The notes under the pieces are model-generated. The model saw only the letters and a program-made list of their open reading frames with translations. It had not been told where the DNA came from and searched no databases. Below are positions 38,440-48,528 of a stretch of DNA of 64,000 nt, one piece after another. The DNA is from Carpediemonas membranifera (lineage: Eukaryota > Fornicata). The translations under genes were made by a program, and so were the position numbers. Location: contig JAHDYR010000003.1 in the NCBI GenBank assembly GCA_019828565.1, positions 248,001 through 312,000 of the forward strand, written 5' to 3'. Numbering within the stretch: the first letter of the stretch is position 1; every line of letters begins with the position of its first letter.

Positions 38440-38997
38440 TTAGTTGAGGATCTCATAGCAAGTCGACTCGCCGTGGAAGTAGGAGTTGAAAGCAGAGAGG
38501 TTGCTCTTCCAGCAGAAGCACTCCCGGGAAGAAGAGTTGGAGATCACGGAGGAGCAGCCGTGAGCGATGCAGAAGCCGATGTGGACCTCGCCGTGGGCGA
38601 CGATGATGGAGCCAGCGTCGGCGCTGGAGCAGGAAACGCGGCGGCCTCTGCCGGCGTTCAGAGCCTGAACAACGGAGGGAACGTAGTTAACGTTGGAGCC
38701 GATGGTGCGGATGCCAGCGTGCTTAAGGACGCGGTTGACCCTATGTTAGTTCGAGAAAAGCTGCTTTGAGCGGAAGACGAACATGCAGGCGCAGCCCTCG
38801 ACGCCGTGATCCTATGTGAGATGAGTAGATTAGAACAAACGGGGCCTGTGTGATGAACATTGGACGAATAAGAACAAACAAGTGACGCTGGACTGACCGA
38901 TCATCTCCTTAGCAGCCTTAGCAGCACGGGCATCAAGGTTGGCGGAGACAACGGAAACAAGGAGGAGAACGAGGATAGCAAAGACAGCAACCTTCAT
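38440..38997 (-). CDS. secreted NlpC/P60- or CHAP-like cysteine peptidase, four exons
   Basis: The gene reads on the minus strand as exons 38997-38898, 38845-38841 (5 nt), 38811-38783 and 38740-38440, giving 144 residues. A signal peptide (MKVAVFAILVLLLVSVVSA) comes first. Splicing yields MIGPDHGVEGCACMVNRVL, with a candidate catalytic Cys at the start of a helix, and later SIIVAHGEVHIGFCIAHG, with a candidate catalytic His, then SVISNSSSRECFCW. The Cys-helix, then His-in-strand order is that of NlpC/P60 and CHAP peptidases that cut bacterial peptidoglycan. Such genes in metamonads are known to come from bacteria; these introns would then be gained after transfer. The exon structure is strongly supported by frame; the exact family is less sure. 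Confidence 0.7.
38741..38782 (-). other. 42-nt intron (third) of the NlpC-like gene
   Basis: On the minus strand it begins GTTCGT and ends GAACTAACATAG, in phase 2. Splicing joins GCACM to VNRVLKHAGI. The CTAAC just before the acceptor looks like a branch site fused to the 3' splice site. Confidence 0.85.
38812..38840 (-). other. 29-nt intron (second) of the NlpC-like gene
   Basis: On the minus strand it begins GTTTGT and ends CTCACATAG, the same two ends as the asparagine synthetase intron. It is phase 0, between the 5-nt exon and DHGVEGCAC. Confidence 0.85.
38846..38897 (-). other. 52-nt intron (first) of the NlpC-like gene
   Basis: On the minus strand it begins GTCAGT and ends ATCACACAG, in phase 1. 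Together with the next intron it isolates the 5-nt exon GCCCC. No two-exon solution using local splice sites keeps the frame. Confidence 0.75.
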
Positions 38998-39670
38998 GTT
39001 CGTCGATGGAGAAATTGTGGGTGTTAGAAGTCTGATTTGGTCAAAGTAACAGCGAGCTTCCATGATATCATTCGGATCAGACGGGATGCGGACTCAGCTA
39101 CATAAAAATAGTCCCACAAAGCGATTGAAGCGTCTGTTTCGCGTTGGCTGGCAGCCAGATTACTGAGAAGTGATGTACAGTGTCTGGCAGGGATTTGTAT
39201 CGCAGATTCGGGGTTGGTGACCGGGCAAAGTTGACCCGATTGTGGCACAAAGTGTGCTGCAGTGTACGATTATACCGCAACTTGAGAATGAAAATCTTTG
39301 GATCCTCTTGATCTTCTGATCATCAGCGTATCTCGAAAAAAAGAAAACTGACAAAAGAAGCTCGAGGGGAAGAAACGAGAAAATCGGAAGGTATACACTA
39401 ACAATACGATACATAGCGTCTCATATTGGTCCACGTGCCACTCAAACCTAACTGTGCAGAAAAACGTTGCGCGAAAAGTTTGCGGCGACTCCAGCTCGAG
39501 TCAGATTCTTTGAATAACCCGTATGTTGGCCGTCGTTGCATTAGAGTGAGTGTGGATCAAGCAGATGCTTCTTCATACTACAAAGTACTAGTGGTTCTCT
39601 TTTGAACGTGAAAGATAATCACTTTTTGCGCCTCACTCTGAAGCCGAGAATTTCCACCCTAACACAGACA
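38998..39670. other. divergent intergenic region upstream of beta-tubulin
   Basis: This 670-bp AT-richer region separates the divergent NlpC-like and beta-tubulin genes and should hold both promoters. A CCTAACACAG string lies 3 bp before the tubulin ATG and resembles a 3' splice site, but no partner donor at a short distance is evident. Confidence 0.5.
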
Positions 39671-41011
39671 ATGAGAGAGATCGTCCACATTCAGGCTGGT
39701 CAGTGCGGTAACCAGATTGGTGCCAAGTTCTGGGAGGTTGTATCCGACGAGCACGGCATCGACCCCGCTGGCAAGTACAACGGTGACTCCGAGCTCCAGA
39801 TCGAGCGCATCAACGTCTATTACAACGAGGCTACCGGCGGCCGCTACGTCCCCCGCGCTGTTCTTGTTGACCTCGAGCCCGGCACCATGGACTCTGTCCG
39901 CGCTGGTCCCTTTGGTCAGCTCTTCCGCCCCGACAACTTCGTTTTCGGCCAGAGCGGTGCTGGCAATAACTGGGCCAAGGGCCACTACACCGAGGGTGCT
40001 GAGCTTGTCGACGCCGTCCTCGATGTTGTCCGCAAGGAGGCTGAGGGCTGCGACGCCCTTCAGGGCTTCCAGATGACCCACTCCCTTGGCGGTGGCACCG
40101 GTGCCGGCCTCGGCACTCTTCTGATCGCTAAGATCCGTGAGGAGTACCCCGATCGTATGCTCACCACCTTCTCTGTCGTGCCTTCCCCTAAGGTTTCCGA
40201 CACTGTTGTCGAGCCCTACAACGCTACTCTCTCCGTTCACCAGCTCGTTGAGAACTCCGATGAGGTCTTCTGCATCGATAACGAGGCCCTGTACGACATT
40301 TGCTTCCGTACCCTCAAGCTCACCACCCCCACCTACGGTGACCTCAACCACCTCGTCTCCCTCGTCATGTCCGGCGTCACCTGCTGCCTCCGCTTCCCTG
40401 GCCAGCTCAACTCTGACCTCCGTAAGCTCGCTGTCAACCTGGTCCCCTTCCCCCGTCTCCACTTCTTCCTCGTTGGCTTCGCTCCCCTGACCTCCCGCGG
40501 CTCCCAGCAGTACCGCGCCCTCTCTGTCCCCGAGCTTGTCTCCCAGATGTTCGATGCCAAGAACATGATGGCTGCCTCCGACCCCCGTCACGGCCGCTAC
40601 CTCACCGCCTCTGCTCTCTTCCGTGGCCGCATGTCCACCAAGGAGGTTGATGAGATGATGCTCAACATCCAGAACAAGAACTCTTCCTACTTCGTTGAGT
40701 GGATCCCCAACAACGTGAAGGCTTCCGTCTGTGACATCCCTCCCAAGGGCCTCAAGATGTCCGCCACCTTCATCGGCAACTCCACCGCCATCCAGGAGCT
40801 CTTCAAGCGCGTCTCTGAGCAGTTCACTGCTATGTTCCGTCGCAAGGCCTTCCTTCACTGGTACACTGGTGAGGGCATGGACGAGATGGAATTCACTGAG
40901 GCCGAGTCCAACATGAACGATCTCGTTTCCGAGTACCAGCAGTACCAGGAGGCCACCGCCGAGGAGGAGGGTGAGTTCGACGAGGAGGAGGAGGAGTACG
41001 CTGACATGTAA
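39671..41011 (+). CDS. beta-tubulin
   Basis: The 446-residue protein opens with the autoregulatory MREI and [10 protein letters not shown]. It has the tubulin signature as GGGTGAGLG, where most beta-tubulins have Ser in place of the Ala, and ends in an acidic tail ([16 protein letters not shown]). Residues Phe167, Glu198 and Phe200 are those usually linked with benzimidazole sensitivity. Third codon positions are overwhelmingly C or T, as expected for a very highly expressed gene. The protein polymerises with alpha-tubulin into microtubules of flagella and spindle. A CATAAATG motif lies about 20 bases after the stop. The convergent neighbour is a tubulin-modifying enzyme. Confidence 0.98.
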   Translation: MREIVHIQAGQCGNQIGAKFWEVVSDEHGIDPAGKYNGDSELQIERINVYYNEATGGRYVPRAVLVDLEPGTMDSVRAGPFGQLFRPDNFVFGQSGAGNNWAKGHYTEGAELVDAVLDVVRKEAEGCDALQGFQMTHSLGGGTGAGLGTLLIAKIREEYPDRMLTTFSVVPSPKVSDTVVEPYNATLSVHQLVENSDEVFCIDNEALYDICFRTLKLTTPTYGDLNHLVSLVMSGVTCCLRFPGQLNSDLRKLAVNLVPFPRLHFFLVGFAPLTSRGSQQYRALSVPELVSQMFDAKNMMAASDPRHGRYLTASALFRGRMSTKEVDEMMLNIQNKNSSYFVEWIPNNVKASVCDIPPKGLKMSATFIGNSTAIQELFKRVSEQFTAMFRRKAFLHWYTGEGMDEMEFTEAESNMNDLVSEYQQYQEATAEEEGEFDEEEEEYADM

Positions 41012-41156
41012 GCATGTAACTTTCCCACTCTCCATAAATGCAATGCTAATCATGTGGTTTATCCGACGCGTTAAGTCTCACAGACCGAGCCCTTTCCTAA
41101 TGAACACTCTAATTCGCCAACCACACAACCCCAAGTCAACCCAAAACCGCTGATGT

Positions 41157-43026
41157 TTACGAGTTGACTCCCAGTCCGTACACGCTCCCAATGACGTTCA
41201 TCCGGGACACCCCATACACCCGCCTCGGCCCAGCACTCACAGACCGCCGTACCGCAGGCTTGTGTTTAGCGGGCGTGGTCGGACTGCCCTTGGCCCTCGC
41301 CGCCCTCGCCGTACTGGTGATACTGACCCTGAGCGGGGCGGGTGTTGTGGGTCTACTAGACCTGCCACGGGCTGGGACACGGGCACTGTCGGTTGCAGGT
41401 CGGGTAAGGCCATGGAGCGGCCTGGTAAACGTCGAGGGAGGGTGGTTGTTGACTGACTCGATCTGAAGTCGACGGACTGTTACTAAGCGAGAGTCTAGCT
41501 GACCTAGTGTCGATAGAGGTGCGCGGCAGGCGAGCCACTTGCATGCCAGGATATTGTTGTATCTTGGAATCTCCATCAGACCTAAGTACGGTGAATCTGG
41601 TGCAGGGAACAGCATCCGCCACTGTCCACAGCGGTGGGCCTCCTCCTCTAGCTGCAAGAGCGTCTCCTTGGCGTGGGCGGGGAGGGTCTCGGGGTTGAAC
41701 ACGTCTAGGTCCCGCAGAGAGCGCTTGACTCGGCCCGTTTTGATGGAAGCCGGCGCCTTGGGGAGGCTGAATCCGACAAGATCGCAGAGATCACTCAAAA
41801 CTGAGGATTTGATTACCCTATCCATCGGGGAAGATGAAGCTGTGCTCGGGCTTGTGTTAATCTCTATGAGCCAAGGTTTGAGGGCCGCGTCGAGCATGAT
41901 ATCGACACCGAAGAGCTCAAACGCGTTTCCACTGGGACAATTTCCCTTGAATGCACTGTTAATGTTGGCATCGCCGCATAGAACTGCTCTGACGATGACA
42001 TCGGTGATTCTCTCCCACGTGGCCTTGAAGTCGTCCCCGCGCTGCCCCATGAAGGCCGCCAGCATGGTCAGGCTCCATTTGGACAGCTCAAACCACGACT
42101 CGTCGAACTCTGGTGGCGAGTCGACGCTGAACAGGGGAAGGTCGGCCCCGGGCTGGACGAAGTCGGCGCCCTTGACGTTGACGCTGTAGTTGGTGAGATG
42201 CATCATGCGGCTCTTCTTGGCAGCGTGGCCCTTCTTGTACCGCTTCGTGGCGAAGCGGACGAGGCCTTCTGGGTAGACGTAGAGCTTGAGTGGGTCAATG
42301 GATGTGATAGCGATGTATATGCGGATGTCGATCTTTCGACCGTCAACAAGGTACGGTGAGGACAAATATCGCTGCACCAGACTATGCTTGGTCTTACTAA
42401 CCGGCGCCATGCTATCAATAACCTTGATTCCAATCCCCCTGGCGCTGGCGCATGGCTTATGGATGTACATGCCCTTAGTCTGCGCCATGTCGGCCTTCAG
42501 CGCCTTGTAGTCGCCGGGCATGATAAATGTAGCCGGGCTGAAGAACCCGAACTCTTTGCTGCCCACCCTGCGGCACATATGGGCGATGTTCCGTGCGAGC
42601 TTGTCCTTCCGACCGAGTTCGAAAGTCCCGGGGAAGTGGGACACCCACTGGTGTTCGTTCAGCTGTGTAACAACGGCGGGAGACACATACGGGTGTGTAA
42701 TATGAGTACTTCTGCGCTTTCCCCCAGTGCACCGTCCATTTTGACGATGGGACGTTCTTGAAGCCATTTTCTGTGAATGTTTGGCGTACGATGTTGGTTT
42801 TTGCCCCAGACATCTTCAGGATTGGCGCGGAACCCGAAGTTTTAGCTCCAGGATGCAATGTTGCGCCTGCTAGATCGTGATTGAAGGATATTGTACGCGG
42901 ACGATGGAGAAAAATGCTCCGCAACGAAAAGAGAGGCCCTGTGGGCTTCTCTGCCGCCTTAGCGGTTAGTTTGCTGTCTGATGCAGAAGCCTGAAGACTT
43001 GGAAGCCTGTCAGGCGTCTTCACCAT
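41157..43026 (-). CDS. tubulin tyrosine ligase-like (TTLL) glutamylase/ligase
   Basis: Removing the 28-nt intron 42663-42690 joins exons 43026-42691 and 42662-41157 into 613 residues. The TTL domain spans about residues 75-420: TENGFKNVPSSKWTVHWGK, then YSYYTPLNEHQWVSHFPGTF formed across the splice, ELGRKDKLARNIAHM, an ATP-grasp region with KPCASARGIGI and RKIDIRIYIAI, and the metal-binding WLIEINTSPS. The C-terminal 190 residues are basic and disordered. The layout matches TTLL4/TTLL5-type polyglutamylases. It would add Glu to tubulin tails, and it lies tail-to-tail with the beta-tubulin gene. Confidence 0.88.
42663..42690 (-). other. 28-nt intron in the TTLL gene
   Basis: On the minus strand it begins GTATGT and ends TTACACAG, in phase 0. 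Splicing gives YYTP-LNEHQWVSHFPG, a hallmark of the TTL domain. Confidence 0.92.
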
Positions 43027-43367
43027 CTTCCGCGATGCGTTGTGCAGTTTCGAAATTCTGCATAAAACTTGAGAATAGTGTCAGAAGGGATAGTATGCGG
43101 CTTCATATGGAGGCGTTGCCATTCCCGACCCGGCCTCTCTCGGAGCAGTTTACGGGCGCGGATCTTGACAGCGATGGCGAAAATGCACGTCTGATACACC
43201 AATTGTTCAGCGAGCATGCCACGGCCCCTTTCGCATGCGCATTCAGTGCATGTCGCGAGATTCGCTCTTCCAGATCCGGGGAGGATCAGCGGTCGCTGCG
43301 AGATGCCATTCTCGGATCGGAGATGCAACTTCGGGTTCCCCGAGGCCACTTTCCGTCCGAACACCAA

Positions 43368-45030
43368 ATGTGCGGCATCTTCTCTTTCCTGAGCACCTCC
43401 CTGTCCCGCGATGACTACAAGGCCATCTACGACAACGCCTTCATGCTGGGCGCCGCGAGAGGCCCCGAGTACCATTCCCTGACGTACGAGGTCCCCGGCG
43501 CCCTCCTTGTTGGCTTCCACCGCCTCGCGATCAACGGCCTCGATGAGGGCTCGCACCAACCCCTCCGCACCGAGGGCCTCGGCCTGGTCTGCAACGGCGA
43601 AGTTTGTCCTCTCCAGCGCGCTCACATAGATCTACAACTACCGCCAGCTCCGCGAACAGTTCGACCTGCCCACGACGACGCACTCCGACTGCGAGGTCAT
43701 CCTCCACCTCTACGCCAAGCTCGGCTTCTCCAAGATGGTCTCCCTGCTCGACGGCGTCTTCGCCCTCAACATCTGGGACATGCGCGGCACTGAGCCCATC
43801 CTCTACGCGGCCCGCGACCCCTTCGGCGTCCGACCCATGTTCGAGTTCCGCACGCCCGACGGCGTCGGCTTCTCGTCGGAGCTCAAGATGGTCGCCGGTC
43901 TGGAGAAGGTCCTCGGCGTCACCGCCCACGCCGAGCAGTTCGCGCCCGGCACGTGGGCGAGCTTCCGCCTCTCGCAGGGCGGCTGGGAGGAGGTCAGCCG
44001 CGAGCGCTGGCACCGCCTGCCCGAGGCCGAGCAGATCCACTCCAGCGAGCAGGCCATGGATTCTGTACGCCGCACGCTCATCGCTGCCGTCCAGAAGCGC
44101 ATCGACACTTCTGATCGCCCAATCGCCTGCCTCCTCTCCGGCGGTCTTGACTCCAGCCTCATCACGGCGCTCGTGTGCCGGCTCTACTGCCCAGACGACC
44201 CCGGCCGCCTCGAGACCTACAGCATCGGGATGCCGGGCTCGGTTGACCTCAAGTACGCGCGCATGGTCGCCGACCACCTCGGGACGACGCACACCGAGGT
44301 GATTGTCTCCGAGGCTGACTTCCTGGCTGCCATCCCGGACGTTGCCGGGGCGATTGAGAGCTTCGACACGACGACCGTGCGCGCCAGCGTCGGCAACTAC
44401 CTCGTGTCGAAGTACATCAGCGAGCACAGCGAGGCGAAGGTCATCTTCAACGGCGACGGGTCCGACGAGGTCACGGGCGGCTACATGTACTTCCACTGCG
44501 CCCCGACGCCCGACGCCTTCGACGCGGAGTGCCGGCGCCTGCTGGGCGACATCCACTTCTTCGACGTCCTCCGTTCGGACAGGACCATCGCCTCCCAGGG
44601 GCTCGAGGCCCGCACGCCGTTCCTCGACAAGGAGTTCGTGCGCACGTACCTGACGATCGCCAGGACCGTCCGCTGTCACGCGATACACGGGCAGTGCGAG
44701 AAGTGGCTGCTCCGATCCGCCTTCGCCGACCTCGGCGTCCTGCCCAAGGCGGTGCTGTGGCGCACCAAGGAGGCATTCAGCGACGGCGTCAGCAGCACGA
44801 AGCGGGCCTGGTTCCAGGTCATCCAGGATACGGTCCAGGATTCTGAGATCGTCACCTCGCCCCACATGAGGCCCGCGACGGCCGAGCAGCGCCACTACCG
44901 GGCACTGTTCCAGCGGGTCTACGGCGAGCACCATGCGACAACGCTGCCGTACTTCTGGATGCCCAGGTTCGTCCAGGCGACGGACGCCAGCGCGCGGACA
45001 CTCGATGTATACAAGAGACGACAGCAGTAG
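43368..45030 (+). CDS. asnB: asparagine synthetase (glutamine-hydrolysing), copy 2
   Basis: Exons 43368-43601 and 43630-45030, with the 28-nt intron 43602-43629, encode 544 residues. The product appears identical to copy 1 except for Glu in place of Lys in LREQFDLP just after the splice site. All motifs are intact: MCGIF with Cys2, CNGE, LSGGLDSS and FNGDGSDE. The frame is open upstream to about 42981, but an N-terminal extension would bury the required Cys2. It diverges from the TTLL gene across about 340 bp and is followed on the same strand by an RCC1-like gene. Near-identity inside diverged flanks suggests recent gene conversion between the arms. Confidence 0.94.
43602..43629 (+). other. 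28-nt intron in asparagine synthetase copy 2
   Basis: It begins GTTTGT and ends CTCACATAG. It is identical in position, length and sequence to the intron of copy 1, so it predates the duplication or conversion. Confidence 0.92.
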
Positions 45031-45114
45031 TGTACATATGCGGATAAATGTGACATGTCATGACCCCAAGGTCGCCGAGCTCGAGGCCAGTCTGCCCGCC
45101 TGGAGAAGCACAGG

Positions 45115-45853
45115 ATGGTGACTGATGTGTCGAGAAAGGGTAATCGGGCGTTCATACTCGCCCCAGTCGGCACTGTCATGGCTTGTCGGTGGCAAATTAT
45201 CTCATTTATATATCGGTCCAGGCAAGGAGGAGAACCGCTTCCACCCAGTCGCCGTGCCCGCTGGCTTTGTCCCAGATCACATCATGCATGTTAACTGGAC
45301 TGTCATCCTCTCCATGGGCGATCGGCAGATGATCAGCGGGTTCAACCATGATGGCCTGCTGGGGCTCGGGCACGATGATGAGCTGACTGGCTTCGAGGAG
45401 CTGCCCTTCAGGGTCGACCGGGTCGTGCCAGCAGATTCCTTCAACGTCTTCTTCAGCGGCCGCCAGCTGCTGTTCGCCGGCGAGGTTCCAAAGACGATTG
45501 CCCAGTCGGGCCTGCCGCCTGGATACGACGCTGACGAGGAGTGCGTCGCAGCCACCCCGCTCCGGTTCCCAGAGAGGGTCAAGGGGTTCTTTTGTGACGA
45601 TTATCTTCTCGTCTGGGTCACTGAAGGCCGCACTCATCTGCATGATGGAGATGCTCAGTACTCTGTGCTATTTGAGGCAAAAGCGTTGTCCAAAACAGCC
45701 GTCAGCTTATGTCGCAAGTCCACCGACATGTGGTTCAGGGTGACGGGCGTGTCAAGTGGGGTGGCGAAGCTGGTCGAGTGCGAGGCGCCCGATGATTGTG
45801 ACATCTTCGCCATCCTCTCAGTCGACTTAGACGCGTGGGAAGGCGGCGCCTAG
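45115..45853 (+). CDS. RCC1-like repeat protein
   Basis: The conserved core, MISGFNHDGLLGLGHDDELT, shows the RCC1-type G-x-N-x-x-G-x-L-G-x-G pattern; VTEGRTHLHDG and others suggest two to three degenerate blades. The 5' end is uncertain. One option starts at 45125 in the same frame as the core. The other starts at 45115 (MVTDVSRKGNRAFILAPVG), the frame kept by the paralogue at 9364-10050, and needs a 37-nt intron at 45185-45221 (GTCGGT...GTCCAG) to reach the core frame, giving 233 residues. The frame problem lies exactly at the edge of the near-identical part of the inverted repeat, so gene conversion may have created it. Confidence 0.5.
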
Positions 45854-46225
45854 CATGGCCATCGCCCAGGTCCCGTAAATTCGGATTCTCTGTTGGTTCA
45901 GCACTTGCCGGGAAGCTCTGACAGGACAGCCATGGGTAAATCTTTATATTATTGTCTGGCATCTGAGCGATAGTCAGCGCCTTCAGACGCTGGCGAGGGC
46001 GACTGAAACATGGTTGTTACCGCCAGGCCGGCAGTGACGCCAACGCTGTGTCCCGCCGGTCCGTCGAATGCCAGCATGGTGGGGTTGGCTGAAGTGGCAG
46101 GTGAAAAGCATCGCCTGTCGTGAGTACCTGTCACTGGTTGGCATGGCGCCGATACAGTGGATCATTACAGAAGTCAATGTTCTTCAGATCGTGCTGATTT
46201 CTACTCGATTTTCTTTGGAATCAGG
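45854..46225. other. intergenic region
   Basis: It holds the end of the inverted-repeat homology (to about 46060) and the promoter region of the acyl-CoA synthetase. A GTAAATC motif lies about 40 bases after the RCC1-like stop. No gene is seen. Confidence 0.55.
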
Positions 46226-48481
46226 ATGGCAGTTGGACCGCCAAGCAACCAGGAGGCTTCGGAGGCTTTTCCTTCCGTGCAAGGCTCGTCAAGCAATCAG
46301 AATATCGCAGAGGCACTGTTTTCTATCCACGATCCATATGCCGTGCCGCCGAAGAGTTGGCGCAACGTCAATTCGCTGATTGAGCTCGTAGCTGCTGAAG
46401 ATCCCACTGCTCCATGCCTCGGTACACGGAGCTACACTCCTGAGGGCCGCGGTGACTTCGAATGGCTTTCTTTCGAAGAGACAGTGAAGCTTGTTGACTG
46501 TTTTGCCGGCGGCCTGCACACTCTTGGCCTCAAGAAGGGCGACAAGATCGGAATCATGGCCAAGAACCGTGTAGAGTGGTGTATATCCGACCTTGCGTGT
46601 GCCCGTCTCGGCATTATCACTGTGCCGCTGTATGACACGCAAGGGCCAAAGGAGGTCGAATTCATCTCCCAACAATCTGACATCACTGCCATCCTTGTGG
46701 CCGCCGAGCACCTGCCCCTCCTCAGACAGCTGTGGGACGAGCCCAGCTGCGAGGCTGTCAAGACCATGGTCCTCTTCGACTACCGCCTTGACGACGCCGC
46801 CCTCCTCCGTGCCGTCCGCCCCGACCTCGCCGAGCACACTCTAGCGGTCCCCGAGTACGTCAAGATGTCACTAGACGCCGTCCCAGCTGACGAGCGGGCC
46901 AACCTGTGCTCCCTTGTCACTCACTCGTTCACCCAGCTCTGCGAGGTTGGAAGAACTCACCAAGCGCCTGCCGTAGACATCACAGCTGACGACCTGCTGA
47001 CCTTTGTCTACACCTCTGGCACGATGGGTGACCCTAAGGGCGTCATGATCACTCACGGCAACATTCTCACGGCTGTAGTGGCGCTGATACCGTACTGGCC
47101 AAAGAGGACTGGCGACATGCGGGCCAGAGGTGAGTATGACTCAATCATTTCGTATCTTCCAAACGCCCATGTATTTATGCGTGTTATTTCCTTCCTCGCA
47201 CATATCAACGTTGGTGGGATCGGTTTCTCTCAGGGCGACACCCGAAAGCTAATGGACGATATCGCGTGCCTTCGACCGTCCGTCTTTCCGTGCGTTCCCA
47301 GGATCCTGACGCGCATGTTCGATGTGGTCAGCAAGCAAGTCGCCGCCATGCCCGCTGTGACCCGTTTCATCTTTTCAACAGCCTATGCTATGAAGAGAAA
47401 GGCTCTATTCGACGGCCCTGAACGACGTCAGCCCAACTTCCTTGTCCAACGCGTGTTCAAGAAGACGGAGCAGGTCATCGGCGGCCGGGTGCGTCTCATA
47501 TTCACCGGCTCAGCCCCGCTGCCAGTGCAGGTTAACGAGTTTATTCAAGTCGTCTTCGGGTCCCCCGTGATCGAGGGCTATGGGATGACTGAGAGCTGCT
47601 CGACTGCGGCGGGCCAGATCACTGGGGTTCAGGACATGGGCAATGTCGGTGTGCCTGAGGGCAACCTGCAGATCAAGCTGATCGACGTGCCCGACCTCGA
47701 TTACCTCGTCAGCGACAGCCCCAACCCCCGCGGTGAGGTGCTACTCAAGGGCGGGAACATCTTCAAGGGCTACTACAAGGCCGAGGACAAGACGGCTGAG
47801 GTGATTGACGATGACGGCTGGTTCCACACAGGGGACATCGGCGAGATGCTGCCCGGCAACAGGCTCAAGCTCATCGACCGTAAGCGGAACATTTTCAAGA
47901 TGGCACAGGGCGAATTCGTGTGCGGCTCGGCCATCGAGGACGTCTGCACGGCCAACTGCCCCGCAGTCGGGTCGATCTTCATCTACGGAAACCGGTACGA
48001 GAGCTTCCTGGTTGCTGTGGTCGTCCCCAACAAGACCATGGTCGACCAATGGTGGGCCGAGCTCGGCAAGGACAAGTCCGTGGCGTACGAGGCAAGGATG
48101 ACGGATGCAGACATCGTAGGAAAGGTTCACGAGGAGCTGCTTGCGGCCTGTAGGAAGGCTGGGCTCCGTTCGTTCGAGCATCCTAAGGCAGTCATTCTCG
48201 ACTCGGAGGAATGGGCCATTGACAGCGGCCTGATGACGCCCTCGATGAAGCCGAAGAGAGCTGCCCTCAAGGTCAAGTACAAGCAGAACATCTTGCATAC
48301 CTATGTTGCGATCAAGAACAATGTGCCGAATGTTAATCGTTTGGCTATTAATGACGCAGCTGAGCTTTCTCTTGATGCGGTGAGGATGGTGTTGTCCGGC
48401 AAGGCGGGCATCCTTGACGAGGAGAGCTTGACTACATTGACATTTGGCAGCCACGTCATGAAGGTCAACAGCACCGTATAA
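46226..48481 (+). CDS. ACSL: long-chain-fatty-acid--CoA ligase
   Basis: The 751-residue protein has the AMP-forming adenylation motifs in order: FVYTSGTMGDPKGVMITHGN (P-loop-like A3), GYGMTESCSTAAG (A5), DGWFHTGDIGEMLPG (A7) and KLIDRKRNIFKMAQGEFV (A8/L motif). Length and the ~40-residue insertions match eukaryotic ACSL enzymes, which activate C16-C18 fatty acids with ATP and CoA at ER or other membranes. There is no clear signal peptide or membrane anchor. The frame is open upstream without ATG; the ATG at 46226 is first. It is convergent with the exportin gene, only 47 bp away. Confidence 0.93.
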   Translation: MAVGPPSNQEASEAFPSVQGSSSNQNIAEALFSIHDPYAVPPKSWRNVNSLIELVAAEDPTAPCLGTRSYTPEGRGDFEWLSFEETVKLVDCFAGGLHTLGLKKGDKIGIMAKNRVEWCISDLACARLGIITVPLYDTQGPKEVEFISQQSDITAILVAAEHLPLLRQLWDEPSCEAVKTMVLFDYRLDDAALLRAVRPDLAEHTLAVPEYVKMSLDAVPADERANLCSLVTHSFTQLCEVGRTHQAPAVDITADDLLTFVYTSGTMGDPKGVMITHGNILTAVVALIPYWPKRTGDMRARGEYDSIISYLPNAHVFMRVISFLAHINVGGIGFSQGDTRKLMDDIACLRPSVFPCVPRILTRMFDVVSKQVAAMPAVTRFIFSTAYAMKRKALFDGPERRQPNFLVQRVFKKTEQVIGGRVRLIFTGSAPLPVQVNEFIQVVFGSPVIEGYGMTESCSTAAGQITGVQDMGNVGVPEGNLQIKLIDVPDLDYLVSDSPNPRGEVLLKGGNIFKGYYKAEDKTAEVIDDDGWFHTGDIGEMLPGNRLKLIDRKRNIFKMAQGEFVCGSAIEDVCTANCPAVGSIFIYGNRYESFLVAVVVPNKTMVDQWWAELGKDKSVAYEARMTDADIVGKVHEELLAACRKAGLRSFEHPKAVILDSEEWAIDSGLMTPSMKPKRAALKVKYKQNILHTYVAIKNNVPNVNRLAINDAAELSLDAVRMVLSGKAGILDEESLTTLTFGSHVMKVNSTV

Positions 48482-48528
48482 ACTGTCACTCCATTCATAT
48501 CATTATTTATCCGCGAGAGATTGGGCGA

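Larger units (their letters stand above)
43140..46060. repeat. arm 2 of long-range inverted duplication
   Basis: This is the inverted partner of about 9160-12035. Near-identity covers about 43140-45181 (asparagine synthetase with both flanks). Beyond that, through the RCC1-like gene to about 46060, similarity drops sharply but remains visible, for example CATCTGAGCGATAGTCA near 45960. Confidence 0.9.

Noticed and set aside
39640..39670. CCTAACACAG three bases before the beta-tubulin ATG, as the end of a 5' UTR intron
   Set aside because: No GT donor of the local type lies 28-60 nt upstream. It may be a chance match or part of the promoter.
39659..41053. 464-codon open frame antisense to beta-tubulin
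   Set aside because: Low-complexity Val/Leu/Glu/Gly sequence caused by the strong third-position C/T bias of the tubulin gene.
42981..43367. N-terminal extension of asparagine synthetase copy 2
   Set aside because: The frame is open, but class II amidotransferases need Cys2 at the mature N-terminus, so MCGIF must be the start. The extension overlaps the TTLL 5' end.
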